A stretch of 64,000 bases of DNA from Bacteroidales bacterium (GTDB lineage: Bacteria > Bacteroidota > Bacteroidia > Bacteroidales > UBA10428). The position numbers and the translations under genes are program-made. Within the stretch, counting starts at the first letter, position 1; every line of letters starts with the position of its first letter. The notes under the pieces are model-generated. The model had not been told where the DNA came from. It ran no database searches and was given only the letters and a program-made list of their open reading frames with translations. The stretch lies in contig JAFGVA010000058.1 of NCBI GenBank assembly GCA_016938235.1, positions 62,001 through 126,000 on the forward strand, written 5' to 3'. Positions 38,810 to 49,799 of this stretch are shown piece after piece.

Positions 38810-39858
38810 AGTTCCGGTTGATCAATGATTGGGATTTTCACTACAAATTCATTCGCTGATTCTTCAACCTGGACAGGTTTATCCGAAATATATTCATACC
38901 TGTTTATCAGGTTTTCAATTCCCTGTGGCTCTTTATTTTTTATTGAGTTTTTCTTTTGCAGGTTGTTTTTTACCACCAGATATCCATCCTCTTCAGATAT
39001 TTGAATCGATAAAGGCTGATCATCGCTAATAATGTTGTGTTTAATAGCATTTTCAACCAACAACTGAATTCCAAGGGGTACAATGTATTTATCGGCGGAG
39101 CCAATTGATATTTCCGTTTTCAGGCCTTCCCCATGTCTTATTTCAGACAGGTATATGAAGTCGTTCAGAAATTCAAGTTCTTTTGAGATCTGAATGAGTT
39201 CTTTGTTTTGTTGTTCAAGCACATACCGATAAATATCCGATAGTTTCTTAATATATTTTACAGCCAGTTGCTGATCCTGTTCAACAACGCCTGTTAAAGT
39301 ATTTAAGCTATTAAACAGGAAATGGGGATTAACCTGATTTTTTAAAGCATTGTATTTAGCATTAATGTTTTCACGCTTCAAGTCTTCATATCTTTCCAAC
39401 GCTTTGTTCCAGTAGTAAACCAGGTAGAAAGAATAATATACAGATATCACAACCAGATCTATTGCAATGTTTATAAATGCATTCTCTATTATAGCATACT
39501 TAAGATTATCCCCGGTAAGTTTCCAAATGTATGTTCCAAAATAATAGGGAACTATTATGCTGACAATAATCCCATAAAATATAAATGTTAGTAAGGCAAT
39601 CAGATTGCTCCTGACAAGTTTCCTTCTCCAGTTGAGTAATCTGCCAGTAAAAACCCCAATTGCCCAGTTACCTATTCCAAAGAAGAAACCAACAACAAAA
39701 CCATAGATGGTCCTGTTAAATAAGTCTTCCCAGGAACTAAACCACTTAAATCCTGAAAACGCCAAACTAAGTAGTATAGTTAATGCAACTAAACCAACAA
39801 TCATTAATAAGAATGATCGGATTAATTTCTTGAAGCTGAGTTTAGGTTTTTTCTCCAT
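38806..39858 (-). CDS. LytS-like sensor histidine kinase (His_kinase family)
   Basis: Four TM segments, LKNQVNPHFLFNSLNTLTGVV, VPLGIQLLVENAIKHN. 4-nt overlap with the regulator. Confidence 0.95.
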   Translation of the reverse strand: MEKKPKLSFKKLIRSFLLMIVGLVALTILLSLAFSGFKWFSSWEDLFNRTIYGFVVGFFFGIGNWAIGVFTGRLLNWRRKLVRSNLIALLTFIFYGIIVSIIVPYYFGTYIWKLTGDNLKYAIIENAFINIAIDLVVISVYYSFYLVYYWNKALERYEDLKRENINAKYNALKNQVNPHFLFNSLNTLTGVVEQDQQLAVKYIKKLSDIYRYVLEQQNKELIQISKELEFLNDFIYLSEIRHGEGLKTEISIGSADKYIVPLGIQLLVENAIKHNIISDDQPLSIQISEEDGYLVVKNNLQKKNSIKNKEPQGIENLINRYEYISDKPVQVEESANEFVVKIPIIDQPEL

Positions 39859-39981
39859 TTTAATACTGAAATTAATTCAAATATAAGACTATAGCTATTA
39901 GAATCTCACTTTTCTAATTAAGAATCTCAACTCCAATCGGAGATAAAAATATTTTTAATGGAGTTGAGATTACGGCTTGAT

Positions 39982-40656
39982 TTAGCTCGATTTACAAGAT
40001 TCCAGCTGACTTTCACAATCTTCTTTGCCCCAGTTCGGGTACAACGGATTCTCTGGTTGAAATGTCTCGTATAATTCCATTGCCTTCTCAAATAAGGGCA
40101 AAGCGGACTTTTTGCCTCCACCAAATTGTTCCGGAGTATAGAAAACTGATACAGCCTGCATGTAATAAGGCCTTGGGTTTTTAGGGTTCAGGCTGGTTGC
40201 CTTTTTAAAACTGTTGTCGGCTTTTGATCCGTAAATCTGGCCATTGGTTATCGGATCTATGGCCATTAAAGACTGATAAATCATACCCTGCAGAGTATAT
40301 AGCTCAGATTCATTTTCAGTTATTAACATAGCTTTATCCATTACCGATTGTGCTTTTTCAATATAGGTTTCTTTCTGTTTAGCATCTTGTGTCCGGAATG
40401 AAAGAATACAGTGAATAAAAGAAGCATAATAGAGGGGTAACCACTCGGAAGTATCAACAGACGCAATGCGTTCAAATTTGTTTGCAACTTCAATCATTTC
40501 TTCGGGAGTGCTACTGTTTCCAAATTCTTCAAGCGTTTCGCTCATAATTTCCTCAAAGTTACTCTGAGCGTTTAGGCTAAGCGTAAGAATGATGACTGCT
40601 GTCAGAATAAATAAACGTTTCAATCGTTTATTTTTGTTTTTTAATACTTGTTTCAT
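39982..40656 (-). CDS. Secreted TPR-like protein of unknown function
   Basis: Signal peptide, helical repeats KAMLITENESELYTLQGMIYQSLMAIDP, KATSLNPKNPRPYYMQAVSVFYTPEQFGGG. Likely operonic with the TonB receptor. Confidence 0.7.
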   Translation of the reverse strand: MKQVLKNKNKRLKRLFILTAVIILTLSLNAQSNFEEIMSETLEEFGNSSTPEEMIEVANKFERIASVDTSEWLPLYYASFIHCILSFRTQDAKQKETYIEKAQSVMDKAMLITENESELYTLQGMIYQSLMAIDPITNGQIYGSKADNSFKKATSLNPKNPRPYYMQAVSVFYTPEQFGGGKKSALPLFEKAMELYETFQPENPLYPNWGKEDCESQLESCKSS

Positions 40657-40694
40657 AATTATATATTTTGGTTAATTTTTGATTCATGTTTTTT

Positions 40695-42827
40695 TTAATC
40701 GATGGAAATAAACACACCTATGATTACACTTCTTTCCAATCCTGATTTTATGGGCGTGGACGAATAAAATCCGCTATTGTCGGGTTGTCGCGAGAAGCGG
40801 TAAGCATAAATATTTTCTTTGCCCAGAATGTTTGAAACAGACAGGTGGACAACCGTAAGGTTACCTGAGATATTTGTTATATAGCTGATGTTTCCGCTTA
40901 AATCATGCCAGTCCATAGTTTTTGAGGACATAAACTGGTCGGAATTAGGGTTATTATAGGGTCTTCCTTTGGCATAACTGTAGGTTAGGCTTAGCTGTGA
41001 ATGAATTTTATCAATCCAGTATTTACTAGCCAGGTTAAAATTGTGTTTCGAAACAAATTCAGGGCAAACGGCAGTTGGATAATCTTTGAATTTTCGTTTG
41101 CTGTCAACAAAAGAGTATGAAGCATAAAAATCGAGATAACTTATTGTTTTACTATCCTTAATAAACAAATCGAAACCACGGGCATAACCTGTTCCAGTAT
41201 TCTGAATATTCTCGTATTCTTTTTGTATTCCCGGAGTAAATGTTACCAGAGAATTGTATTTTTTGTAATAAACTTCGGTTCTGAACATACGATTGTCTTT
41301 CTCTGCCTGGTAATTGAGAATATAATGTTGCGCTTTTTCAAAATTCAGGCTTGGGTTATACTTTAAATAGGCATGATGGCTTTGCTGACTGAAACTTCCA
41401 CCGGCAAATGAAAGCTGGGAAGCTTTATTTATTTTATAGGCAATAGATGTTCTGGGACTGAGACTTACATTTTCGGTAAGTGATGAATATTCTCCACGAA
41501 GGCCTAGGCGTACGGCAAGTTTTTTAGTGATTCTGAGATCATTTTCAACGTAGCAGCTGTTTATGTTGTCGGTTGTATTTAGTGGAATATTCGTGTTCAA
41601 ATCGGAGGTAACATAATTAAATGAATAATCCAGCAGATAGTCTTCCAGTCCTATTTTAAGGGTAATATTTTTATTGTAGTAGTTGGTAAAGCCTAGCCTG
41701 AAATGTGCAGATTGGAGGTTTTCATTCAGTTTGTCGTTATTGAATTCTTTCTTATCGATATTCCTGTTAAAGGCAACACCGGTTTTCATAATCCATTTAT
41801 CGGTTAGTTCGCTATTGTAGTTGGTTTTTGCATACATGTTTGTATTTTCCAATCCAATACGCTGATATTCATCACTCATTTCAGAATAGTCGAGAATACT
41901 ATTGCCATGACTGATATTGAAGTCTGATTTTATTAAACCCGAGTTTTTGGTTTTTTGCCGGTAATGCAATTTCCCACTATAGCTTTCAGGAATCTTTATC
42001 CAGTTCAGGTTGCTTTTCGACATTAAAAAATAGGGGAATAAATTGTTGTAGTTTACGCCGCCGCTAAATGCCCTGGTGTCGTTGTGTCGGGTGTAGCTAA
42101 TTCCCGGGCCTACATTTATCAGACTAATACTTAGCATATCTTCTTCGAACAGCGCAGGAGTTTTTAGTTCGAGTACCGACGACAAAGCTTGTCCGTATTC
42201 AGCCGAATAGCCACCTGTGCTGAACATGACCCCACTAAACATAAAGGGCTCAAACCTCCCTCTTGCCGGAAGGTCTGGAGTTGTTGAAGTGTAGGGTGAT
42301 GAAACAAGCATTCCATCGATGTAGGTTTTTGATTCATCGGCTTCGCCACCCCGGACAATTATTTTTCCTGTTTCACCTTGTTTCTGCACACCGGGAAAGG
42401 TTGCCAGTACATTATAAATGTCTCCATCGGAACCACCGGTTGTTGCTATTTCAATTGGATTTAGGGTTACTGCCCTTTTTTTCTCTCCTGCTTCAAATGT
42501 TCCGGCAGAAATTATTACTTCATCGAGGCTATTTGTGCTCTCAGTTAAAGTAATTTTTAAAGCTTTTTTTACTAAACTTTTTGTTAATAGCAGGTTATAC
42601 GATTCATATCCCAGGAAACTTACCACCAGCATACAGGAATCGTGCATAGATGTTTGCAAAAGGAAATACCCTGAAGTATCGCTGGTAGCTCCATTATATG
42701 TGCCTTTAATGTAAATATTGGCGCTGGGCAGCGGTTTATTATGCTTGTCGAATATATGACCTGAAATAGTTTGCCCCATCAGGCTGACAGAGAATAGAAA
42801 TAAAAACAGGCTTACAATTGATTTCAT
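40695..42827 (-). CDS. TonB-dependent receptor with CarboxypepD_reg-like domain
   Basis: Start MKSIVSLFLFLFSVSLMGQ, ISGHIFDKHNKPLPSANIYIKGTYNGATSDTSGYF, plug KIIVRGGEADESKTYIDGMLVSSPY. Confidence 0.9.
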   Translation of the reverse strand: MKSIVSLFLFLFSVSLMGQTISGHIFDKHNKPLPSANIYIKGTYNGATSDTSGYFLLQTSMHDSCMLVVSFLGYESYNLLLTKSLVKKALKITLTESTNSLDEVIISAGTFEAGEKKRAVTLNPIEIATTGGSDGDIYNVLATFPGVQKQGETGKIIVRGGEADESKTYIDGMLVSSPYTSTTPDLPARGRFEPFMFSGVMFSTGGYSAEYGQALSSVLELKTPALFEEDMLSISLINVGPGISYTRHNDTRAFSGGVNYNNLFPYFLMSKSNLNWIKIPESYSGKLHYRQKTKNSGLIKSDFNISHGNSILDYSEMSDEYQRIGLENTNMYAKTNYNSELTDKWIMKTGVAFNRNIDKKEFNNDKLNENLQSAHFRLGFTNYYNKNITLKIGLEDYLLDYSFNYVTSDLNTNIPLNTTDNINSCYVENDLRITKKLAVRLGLRGEYSSLTENVSLSPRTSIAYKINKASQLSFAGGSFSQQSHHAYLKYNPSLNFEKAQHYILNYQAEKDNRMFRTEVYYKKYNSLVTFTPGIQKEYENIQNTGTGYARGFDLFIKDSKTISYLDFYASYSFVDSKRKFKDYPTAVCPEFVSKHNFNLASKYWIDKIHSQLSLTYSYAKGRPYNNPNSDQFMSSKTMDWHDLSGNISYITNISGNLTVVHLSVSNILGKENIYAYRFSRQPDNSGFYSSTPIKSGLERSVIIGVFISID

Positions 42828-42981
42828 TACGGTTTCTTTTGATTTCCGTACCAAAACTCAGTATTTTATATAGACCTAAGAAAAAAAACAAGACGAGTTG
42901 TTGAATAAGTGCGATGAGCTGCAAAATTCAAGGATGAATGAAAAGCCAGTATTCAAAAGTATGGCAGATATGCAAAGAAAG

Positions 42982-43031
42982 GCCACGAGCGCATGAATAA
43001 AATTTAAGCCGTAAAGTCGTGTATTCGTGGC
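42982..43031. repeat. REP-like inverted repeat (GCCACGA...TCGTGGC)
   Basis: GCCACGAGCGCATGAATAAAATTTAAGCCGTAAAGTCGTGTATTCGTGGC. Arms are imperfectly complementary. Confidence 0.5.
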
Positions 43032-43094
43032 AAATAAAACAAAAATTCCCCCTTAAAAAAATAAGGAGGAATTGGATTTATAAAAGTCACTGCG

Positions 43095-43751
43095 CTAATA
43101 TTTGTAGGTAAAAATTTTCTCGAATATTGAATCATCGTAAGCTGTAGAACGAAAACGCACTATAACCGAATCTGTAGCCTCATTTTCAAGCGATGAGATA
43201 TCAAATGAAATATAGGCCGTATACCTGTCTATCTTAGGGTCATTATTGTTATTGTGTCTGAGCTCCAGGTCAATAGTATCGGAATATTCATCACTGAGCC
43301 TAACCAGATTTACATAATGCTTTTTATTAAAACCAAGAAATTCAATGGATACATCCAGAAAATTCAGGCCAACCTTAATGCCCTCAACTACAATAGGATC
43401 AAAGCCCAGGGAATCAGGAACTGTATCTGTAATATTAATTACTGGTTTTGTAGGTATAATATCTATTGAAAGTAAATCTGCCATATAATCAATGTGCCGG
43501 GGCATTTGCTCATCCTCAACCAATGAAAAATAGGCATAAACACGAGCTCCTGAATCCAAAGTCTCTTTGCCTTCGAAGGTGCTGTTTGTAATATAGATTA
43601 AGTTCAGGTTATCTGAATATATATATGAACTATCGCCAGATACCTGATAGACACCAATTGACGGATAGAAACTTACTGTTGGTTCGTCATTACACGACGT
43701 AAATCCACCTATTGCCACACACACCCAAAATAAGTGTTTGAAAAACTTCAT
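43095..43751 (-). CDS. NigD-like lipoprotein
   Basis: Lipobox SCND and NigD-like pattern (ITNSTFEGKETLDSGARVYAYFSLVED). Confidence 0.65.
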   Translation of the reverse strand: MKFFKHLFWVCVAIGGFTSCNDEPTVSFYPSIGVYQVSGDSSYIYSDNLNLIYITNSTFEGKETLDSGARVYAYFSLVEDEQMPRHIDYMADLLSIDIIPTKPVINITDTVPDSLGFDPIVVEGIKVGLNFLDVSIEFLGFNKKHYVNLVRLSDEYSDTIDLELRHNNNNDPKIDRYTAYISFDISSLENEATDSVIVRFRSTAYDDSIFEKIFTYKY

Positions 43752-43862
43752 CGTTTCCAGAATTTAAAAGGTTTTATATGTTAGATTGAAATCAAGCCCT
43801 AAAGGTTGCTTGGGTTTTAAAAAAAACGAGTCGTATTTCTGTATGTATCAGTAAATCAGGCT

Positions 43863-44828
43863 TTAAACTGAAAAAAAATAATTACACATCCGGCTTATAT
43901 CTTTTTCATAAGTGCTTAGGGAGGTTGTTTTTAATAGTTTCAGAACGGGATCATACAAATGCCAGCTGTGTAAAAGTTTTTCTTCCAACAATTTATTTTG
44001 TGAGCCTTCTATAATGATTTTTGAATTCACAATTTTTCCCTTTTCAATGTGAAGTTCAATATCCCATATTTGATTATTAAAAATGAAGCTGTTTTTGAAA
44101 TTATACCTGGGAGAATATCCAAAAATCCATTCTGTGGTTTTGTATTTCTCAGTTTTCAGATTATTGATCAGTTCGGTTTCTTCAGTGCTTAATTTGTAGC
44201 TTTTTGCAGCTTGTTGCATTATGTGGGTTGATAGTCCTTCAACGAATTCTTCAATTTTTAATTTCGTACTAAGATGATTTGTAATGTTGGTAACACCTGA
44301 ACGATTTGATTGAACAGCCTTATCGAAATACAGACCTTGAGTTACCTGAATTGCCTTTCTCAATTGTTCCAGGTCAGAATTGAACAGCAAGGTACCATGA
44401 TGCAAGACTCGTTTCCTAAAAACGTGTTCGGCGTTTCCTGAAATTTTCAGATCATTTATTCTGATATCGTTTTTTTCTCCGATAGTTGCTTGTAAACCAA
44501 TAGTAGCAAGGTAGTCGATTACCGGAGAAATATATTTTTTAAAGTCAATAAGCTTTCCTTCTTCACCTTTTGAAATGAAAGAAAAATTCAGATTCTGAAG
44601 GTCGTGCACTACTGTTCCACCGCCTGATAATCTGCGGGCTACAAGAATATTGTTTTCCCTTACATATTTATAATTTATTTCAGCAAGTGCATTCTGATGT
44701 TTGCCTACAACAACTGCCGGGGGAGAGCGCCATAAAAAGAAAATATCCTCGGTTTTATTTTTAAGCAGATACTCCTCAGTAGCCAGATTGAAATAAGGGT
44801 CGAAAGAATCACTGAGAATGTATAACAT
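43863..44828 (-). CDS. lplA: Lipoate-protein ligase A
   Basis: [86 protein letters not shown]. Confidence 0.95.
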   Translation of the reverse strand: MLYILSDSFDPYFNLATEEYLLKNKTEDIFFLWRSPPAVVVGKHQNALAEINYKYVRENNILVARRLSGGGTVVHDLQNLNFSFISKGEEGKLIDFKKYISPVIDYLATIGLQATIGEKNDIRINDLKISGNAEHVFRKRVLHHGTLLFNSDLEQLRKAIQVTQGLYFDKAVQSNRSGVTNITNHLSTKLKIEEFVEGLSTHIMQQAAKSYKLSTEETELINNLKTEKYKTTEWIFGYSPRYNFKNSFIFNNQIWDIELHIEKGKIVNSKIIIEGSQNKLLEEKLLHSWHLYDPVLKLLKTTSLSTYEKDISRMCNYFFSV

Positions 44829-44892
44829 GAAGGGAAGTTTTAAAATATTATTTGTATTTTCAATGATTAATACAAAAACAAGCTACGAATAT

Positions 44893-46113
44893 ATGGAAAA
44901 GTTAATTGAACGCTTTTTAAAATACGTAAAAATAGAGACCTCATCGGACGAGAATTCCAAAGACTGTCCAAGTACACCAATGCAAATGGATTTTCAGAAG
45001 ATGCTTGTAGAAGAATTAAAAGAAATTGGTCTGGAAGAAATTGACCTGGATGAGAAAGGATATCTAATGGCAACTTTGCCTGCAAATACCGACAAGCTTG
45101 TACCGGTTATAGGTTTTGTTGCCCACGTTGATACAAGTCCGGATTTTAGTGCAAAAAAGGTAAATCCTCAAATTCAGGTTTATAAAGGGAAATCGCTGGT
45201 TTTAAATGAAAAGAAAAATATTACACTTGGTGCCCGTGAATTCCCATCGCTTGTAAATTACCTCAACGAAGAACTAATTACCACAGACGGAACAACACTG
45301 CTCGGAGCAGATGATAAAGCCGGAATTGCAGAAATTATCACCGCCATGGAAATGCTTAAACAAAATCCGGAAATAAAACATGGCAGGATAAGAATCTGTT
45401 TTACGCCTGATGAAGAAATTGGCCGTGGTGCCGACCATTTCGATGTAAATAAATTTGGAGCAAACTTTGCTTACACACTCGATGGTGGTCAGATTGGCGA
45501 ACTTGAGTTTGAAAATTTCAATGCTGCAAGTGCAAAAATTACCATCCAGGGACTAAATGTTCACCCGGGTACGGCTAAAAACCGCATGAAAAATTCGATG
45601 CGCATAGGCATGGAGTTAAACGGAATGCTTCCTGCTAACGAAAGACCCGAATTTACTGATGATTACGAGGGATTTTATCATTTAACGGAGTTTACAGGTA
45701 CAGTTGATTATACCAAAATGAGTTACATTATTCGCGATCATGATAAAGAAAAATTTTCGCAAAAAAAAGAACTTATGATTAAGATTGTTGACCACCTGAA
45801 TATCAAATATGGCACAGGAACTGTTAAGCTCATAATGTTCGATCAGTACTATAACATGCGCGAAAAAATCGAACCTGTAATGCATATTGTTAATCTGGCA
45901 CAGAAAGCCATGGAGCAGGTTGGGGTTAAACCAAAGATTAAACCAATTCGTGGCGGCACCGATGGTTCAAGACTATCTTATATGGGGCTTCCGTGTCCGA
46001 ATATTTTTGCCGGGGGTCATAATTTTCACAGCCGTTATGAATACATTCCAACCAATTCTATGAAAAAAGCAGTTGATGTCATTATGAAAATTGCTGAACT
46101 GAATGCACAATAG
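44893..46113 (+). CDS. pepT: Peptidase T (tripeptide aminopeptidase)
   Basis: Start [103 protein letters not shown]. Confidence 0.97.
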   Translation: MEKLIERFLKYVKIETSSDENSKDCPSTPMQMDFQKMLVEELKEIGLEEIDLDEKGYLMATLPANTDKLVPVIGFVAHVDTSPDFSAKKVNPQIQVYKGKSLVLNEKKNITLGAREFPSLVNYLNEELITTDGTTLLGADDKAGIAEIITAMEMLKQNPEIKHGRIRICFTPDEEIGRGADHFDVNKFGANFAYTLDGGQIGELEFENFNAASAKITIQGLNVHPGTAKNRMKNSMRIGMELNGMLPANERPEFTDDYEGFYHLTEFTGTVDYTKMSYIIRDHDKEKFSQKKELMIKIVDHLNIKYGTGTVKLIMFDQYYNMREKIEPVMHIVNLAQKAMEQVGVKPKIKPIRGGTDGSRLSYMGLPCPNIFAGGHNFHSRYEYIPTNSMKKAVDVIMKIAELNAQ

Positions 46114-46125
46114 AAATTATATATA

Positions 46126-46162
46126 AAGAGGAATACAATTTTATTAATTAGGTATTCCTCTT
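46126..46162. terminator. Inverted repeat between convergent genes, candidate terminator
   Basis: AAGAGGAATAC...GTATTCCTCTT, perfect 11-bp stem with a 15-nt loop. Confidence 0.6.
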
Positions 46163-46205
46163 ATAACTATACGCCCGATTTGCTGTTCAAATCCATTAGT
46201 AGGTT

Positions 46206-47519
46206 TTATTTATTAATTCTCTTTAATTGGTCAAAGAAACTTAGATAGTCTACATCATATAAATTGCTATCGAATTTTAACCAAATATAAAAACCCTGAT
46301 CAGAATCCAGTCTATCGACCATTAATAAGCATGCTACTACCATACCATCAAGAGTGCCTGAAATCATATATTCAATGTAATCGGGATTATCTTCAATTTT
46401 TTCAGGGCCATATAACAACTCAATCTGGTTATTTCTTGCCCATCTTAAAATATCATTCAACCGATCAATGTCGGAGTAAATTGTAAGCGTTCTGGGATAA
46501 ATTGAATAAAACAAAGTACCATTATCTGCTGAAAATATATTTTTGTCACTTGCACTGACTACCAAATCATTGGGAATGGAATAGGACATATTATATAATA
46601 TCCAGTTGTATTCGACAAGGTTTTTTTTAGTTTCCTCAGCCAAATAATAATTAACAAGCTCTTCTGCCAGTCTTTCAGCCTCAGATTTATTAATTGTTTC
46701 GGGATTCGAGTTCCCGTAATAAACCCCGGCCACCCAGTTTCCTTCTGATATCGAACCATTGCAATAGGTCATGGCTCCGGATCCATCAGGCAACTCATTT
46801 TTAAGATCCCCATTGTACTTTCTTCCGTCTTTATATACAAGTAAACCATAGTTAGGCAAATCATCTCTGTAAGTGCCTTTGAAATACAGATAGTCACTGT
46901 TCGAATTATATATTTGCAATCCAGCGCCCGATCGGTTGTTATTTATCCAAAAGCCTCTGTAAATGGTTCCGCTGGGAAAAATATTTGTTCCGTATCCATT
47001 TCTGGAGTTATTAATAAAACTTCCGGAATATTGTTCTCCAGTCATTAGAAGGAAAACACCTTCTCCGTTTTCACAATTACCCGAAACACAGGCATCTTCA
47101 TATATTCTTGATGACTCATCAAAAACATTATTTGTATAGCGTCCTATATTTTTTGTTCCATTGGCATTAATGTTTAAACCGAAACCATTTCTTTTATGAT
47201 TGTACCATTGACCAATATAGGTTTCACCGTTTGTCCACTTGTGTTGACCGTAACCACTCATGAGATTTGACGAGAATTCTCCTATGTAGATATTTCCGGT
47301 ATTAAAATAATAGATACCGAAACCATTCAGGTATCCTTTTGAAAATTCTCCTAAATATTTATTTCCTTTAAACTCATCTTCCTCCCAGGTATAAATGCCA
47401 AAAGAATCCTGACAATCACCGCATGAGCAAGGGCTGTCTGCAACAAAATCTGCCTGAGCAAACGAATTTGAGCTGCAAAACAGTACGGTTAGCACTTTCA
47501 GAAGTGTGTATTTTTTCAT
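46206..47519 (-). CDS. Secreted MORN-repeat protein
   Basis: Start MKKYTLLKVLTVLFC. Repeats such as YLGEFSKGYLNGFGIYYFNTGNIYIGEFSSNLMSGYGQHKWTNGETYIGQW. Confidence 0.88.
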   Translation of the reverse strand: MKKYTLLKVLTVLFCSSNSFAQADFVADSPCSCGDCQDSFGIYTWEEDEFKGNKYLGEFSKGYLNGFGIYYFNTGNIYIGEFSSNLMSGYGQHKWTNGETYIGQWYNHKRNGFGLNINANGTKNIGRYTNNVFDESSRIYEDACVSGNCENGEGVFLLMTGEQYSGSFINNSRNGYGTNIFPSGTIYRGFWINNNRSGAGLQIYNSNSDYLYFKGTYRDDLPNYGLLVYKDGRKYNGDLKNELPDGSGAMTYCNGSISEGNWVAGVYYGNSNPETINKSEAERLAEELVNYYLAEETKKNLVEYNWILYNMSYSIPNDLVVSASDKNIFSADNGTLFYSIYPRTLTIYSDIDRLNDILRWARNNQIELLYGPEKIEDNPDYIEYMISGTLDGMVVACLLMVDRLDSDQGFYIWLKFDSNLYDVDYLSFFDQLKRINK

Positions 47520-47834
47520 GTAATTTTTATTTGGTTGATTAATATTATTTAATGGATGTAAATGTAGGTATATGCATAATGGGTGATTCATTCTGAATAG
47601 CAACTTTTATATATAGCTCAAAAAGCCTGACAGACAGGGTATTTATCATGACCATTATGTATTTATTAAAGGTAGGCTGAAAAATAATATATAAACAAAA
47701 TGCTTTGTAACTTAAAGATTCCTTTGTATATTTCTTTGTTTCAACTTTTACCTCATATCACACGAGGGTAAACACTTAATAAACAAGAATATATAAAAAA
47801 GTTTGCTTTAAAATCTGAGCAACCGGGGTTACAA

Positions 47835-49799
47835 CTAAAACTTTAAAATAGTCTGAAACTTAACACCATTCTTATTTACTGTTTCCTTGTCAAAGTATTC
47901 AGTATGCTCATACTTAAACCACAGGGAAAATGTTTTATTAAGGTTGTGCTGGTATAAGATATATGCTCTCCAACCATTCCCATAATATGCAGGAACTGAA
48001 AAACCATATAATACATCGTTTTCATAAGCATAAATTCTTGCGCTATAATCAGGAACAGTAAAGAATGCATACCGGGCAGTTATTTTATGCTTTGAATCGG
48101 GTTTAAAATTTACATCCTGAAAAAGGAGGTAACCATTTGAATTTGAAATACTCGTAACATTACCTTTACACCATTCAAATCTTGTTTTCATGTTTAGTTT
48201 TTCAGAAAGCATATAGCTGGCCTGAAGTTTTAAGTTTTCTCTTTCTTCTGGCATTAAAGAATTTGTAGGCTGTTCTGGCTGGCTGAAGTTTTTCATTTTT
48301 GCTTTCAACCTGTATTTTATTTCGATTTTCAATGCCTGCGTAGGTTGGTAAATGAGTTTATAATCATAATGGTATCCTCTGGCAATTCCATCGGCGGTGT
48401 AGCTTAGCCAGGGTGATGTAAAGCGATCGGTAAATGCTGAAATCTGAAAGCCTTTTGGCAGGCTCCAATTCATGCCAATAAATATGCCTTCTTCGTTTTG
48501 AACTTTGCCCGTTTCGGAGAATGCACCCGGATAAGGAGTGTAATATGCTGCGGGGTAATACCTGTAAACCACACCAATATTCAGCGCAGATACCGGCATA
48601 AAATTAATACCATTAACCGAGGCAGCATGTTGGTTCTGGACAGCGGTTTCGCCATAAACTTGTATTTGCTGCAAAAGCAGAGAATAATCGGCTGACCAGC
48701 CAAGATAGTTGGTGCCAAAGAAGCTTTTAGTTTTGTAAGGTTCAAAAGATTGCAAAACAGGTAAATTGTAGTGCATTCCCAGGGAGTTTAGTCCAAGCTG
48801 CATGTTACTGGTTTTGAATTTCAGGCTTGTTCCGTATGTTATTTCATTAAAAGAGTTTTTGTTTTCCAGTTCACTGGCTGTCCGATGGTAGCCGGTATTA
48901 TAAATTGTTGATAAGCCTGTTTCGCCGTTTACGGTATCAATATTACCGTCACGGTTTTGCATGGATGAAAAAACTGTAAGACTTATATTCTTATATTTTA
49001 AAACACAAGCCGCGCCACGTAAAAAGTTAAATTCATTTTTTGAAGTGTTCGATAACAGTGTCGGACTTTTTTTTCTTAGGCTGCCTGTTTCCGAAGTCTT
49101 ACCCGGTGAAAAACCGTTCCAGATTAATAAACCCTGGCCCAGCCTTATTCTGTATTCGCCCAAAACAATTTTATCTGTATATTTTAGTTCCGAAATCTCC
49201 ACAAAACCTGAATAATGGTCGAACCCATAATTGTTTAATGGCTCGTTCAAATCGTTTTCAGCTAAAATCCCGGCATTTATATGCCTGTTAAGCTTATAGA
49301 TATACCTCGTATACATCTCGGGCAAATGAACATCATAATTGTCTGGAGAACTTGTTCTGTATCCGGTTCGAAGTAAAAGCTCGCCTGAAGAATTTTTTAG
49401 TTCAGGCTTAAAAGAAAAACTGTCTGCAAGGTTTTTTGGCCCAATATAAACAAAGGGCTGAATTTTAATGACCAAATCTTCGTTGAAACCGAATATGTAG
49501 CTTAATTCATAAACCGAAATTATTTGACCCATTTTTTTTCTGTAATCCAACAAAGAACGAATCTGAAAATCATTCAGTAAATAAAGTCTGGAAAGTTCTT
49601 CGGCACTGGTTGCGTTCAGATTTATAGGATATTGACTAAAATATTCCAGTTCCTGAACGAGGGATTCAACATCTATTTCTTCTTCGGCACTGAAAATTTG
49701 ATCTTCAATCAATTGTTCAATAACAGTTTGTGCGGGATTTTGTGCATGCAAAAGCGAAGTCACCATAAACAGACATGATATAAATAGCTGTTTTATCAT
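47835..49799 (-). CDS. Secreted helix-hairpin-helix (ComEA-like) domain protein with predicted beta-strand-rich C-terminal region
   Basis: Signal peptide, HHH-like INLNATSAEELSRLYLLNDFQIRSLLDYRKKMGQIISVYELSYIFG, then alternating aromatic beta strands to the end (FQTILKF). Confidence 0.75.
   Translation of the reverse strand: MIKQLFISCLFMVTSLLHAQNPAQTVIEQLIEDQIFSAEEEIDVESLVQELEYFSQYPINLNATSAEELSRLYLLNDFQIRSLLDYRKKMGQIISVYELSYIFGFNEDLVIKIQPFVYIGPKNLADSFSFKPELKNSSGELLLRTGYRTSSPDNYDVHLPEMYTRYIYKLNRHINAGILAENDLNEPLNNYGFDHYSGFVEISELKYTDKIVLGEYRIRLGQGLLIWNGFSPGKTSETGSLRKKSPTLLSNTSKNEFNFLRGAACVLKYKNISLTVFSSMQNRDGNIDTVNGETGLSTIYNTGYHRTASELENKNSFNEITYGTSLKFKTSNMQLGLNSLGMHYNLPVLQSFEPYKTKSFFGTNYLGWSADYSLLLQQIQVYGETAVQNQHAASVNGINFMPVSALNIGVVYRYYPAAYYTPYPGAFSETGKVQNEEGIFIGMNWSLPKGFQISAFTDRFTSPWLSYTADGIARGYHYDYKLIYQPTQALKIEIKYRLKAKMKNFSQPEQPTNSLMPEERENLKLQASYMLSEKLNMKTRFEWCKGNVTSISNSNGYLLFQDVNFKPDSKHKITARYAFFTVPDYSARIYAYENDVLYGFSVPAYYGNGWRAYILYQHNLNKTFSLWFKYEHTEYFDKETVNKNGVKFQTILKF

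Noticed and set aside
46206-47519. MORN repeats as DNA tandem repeats
   Set aside because: Protein-level repeats of a known family. No unusual nucleotide-level array.
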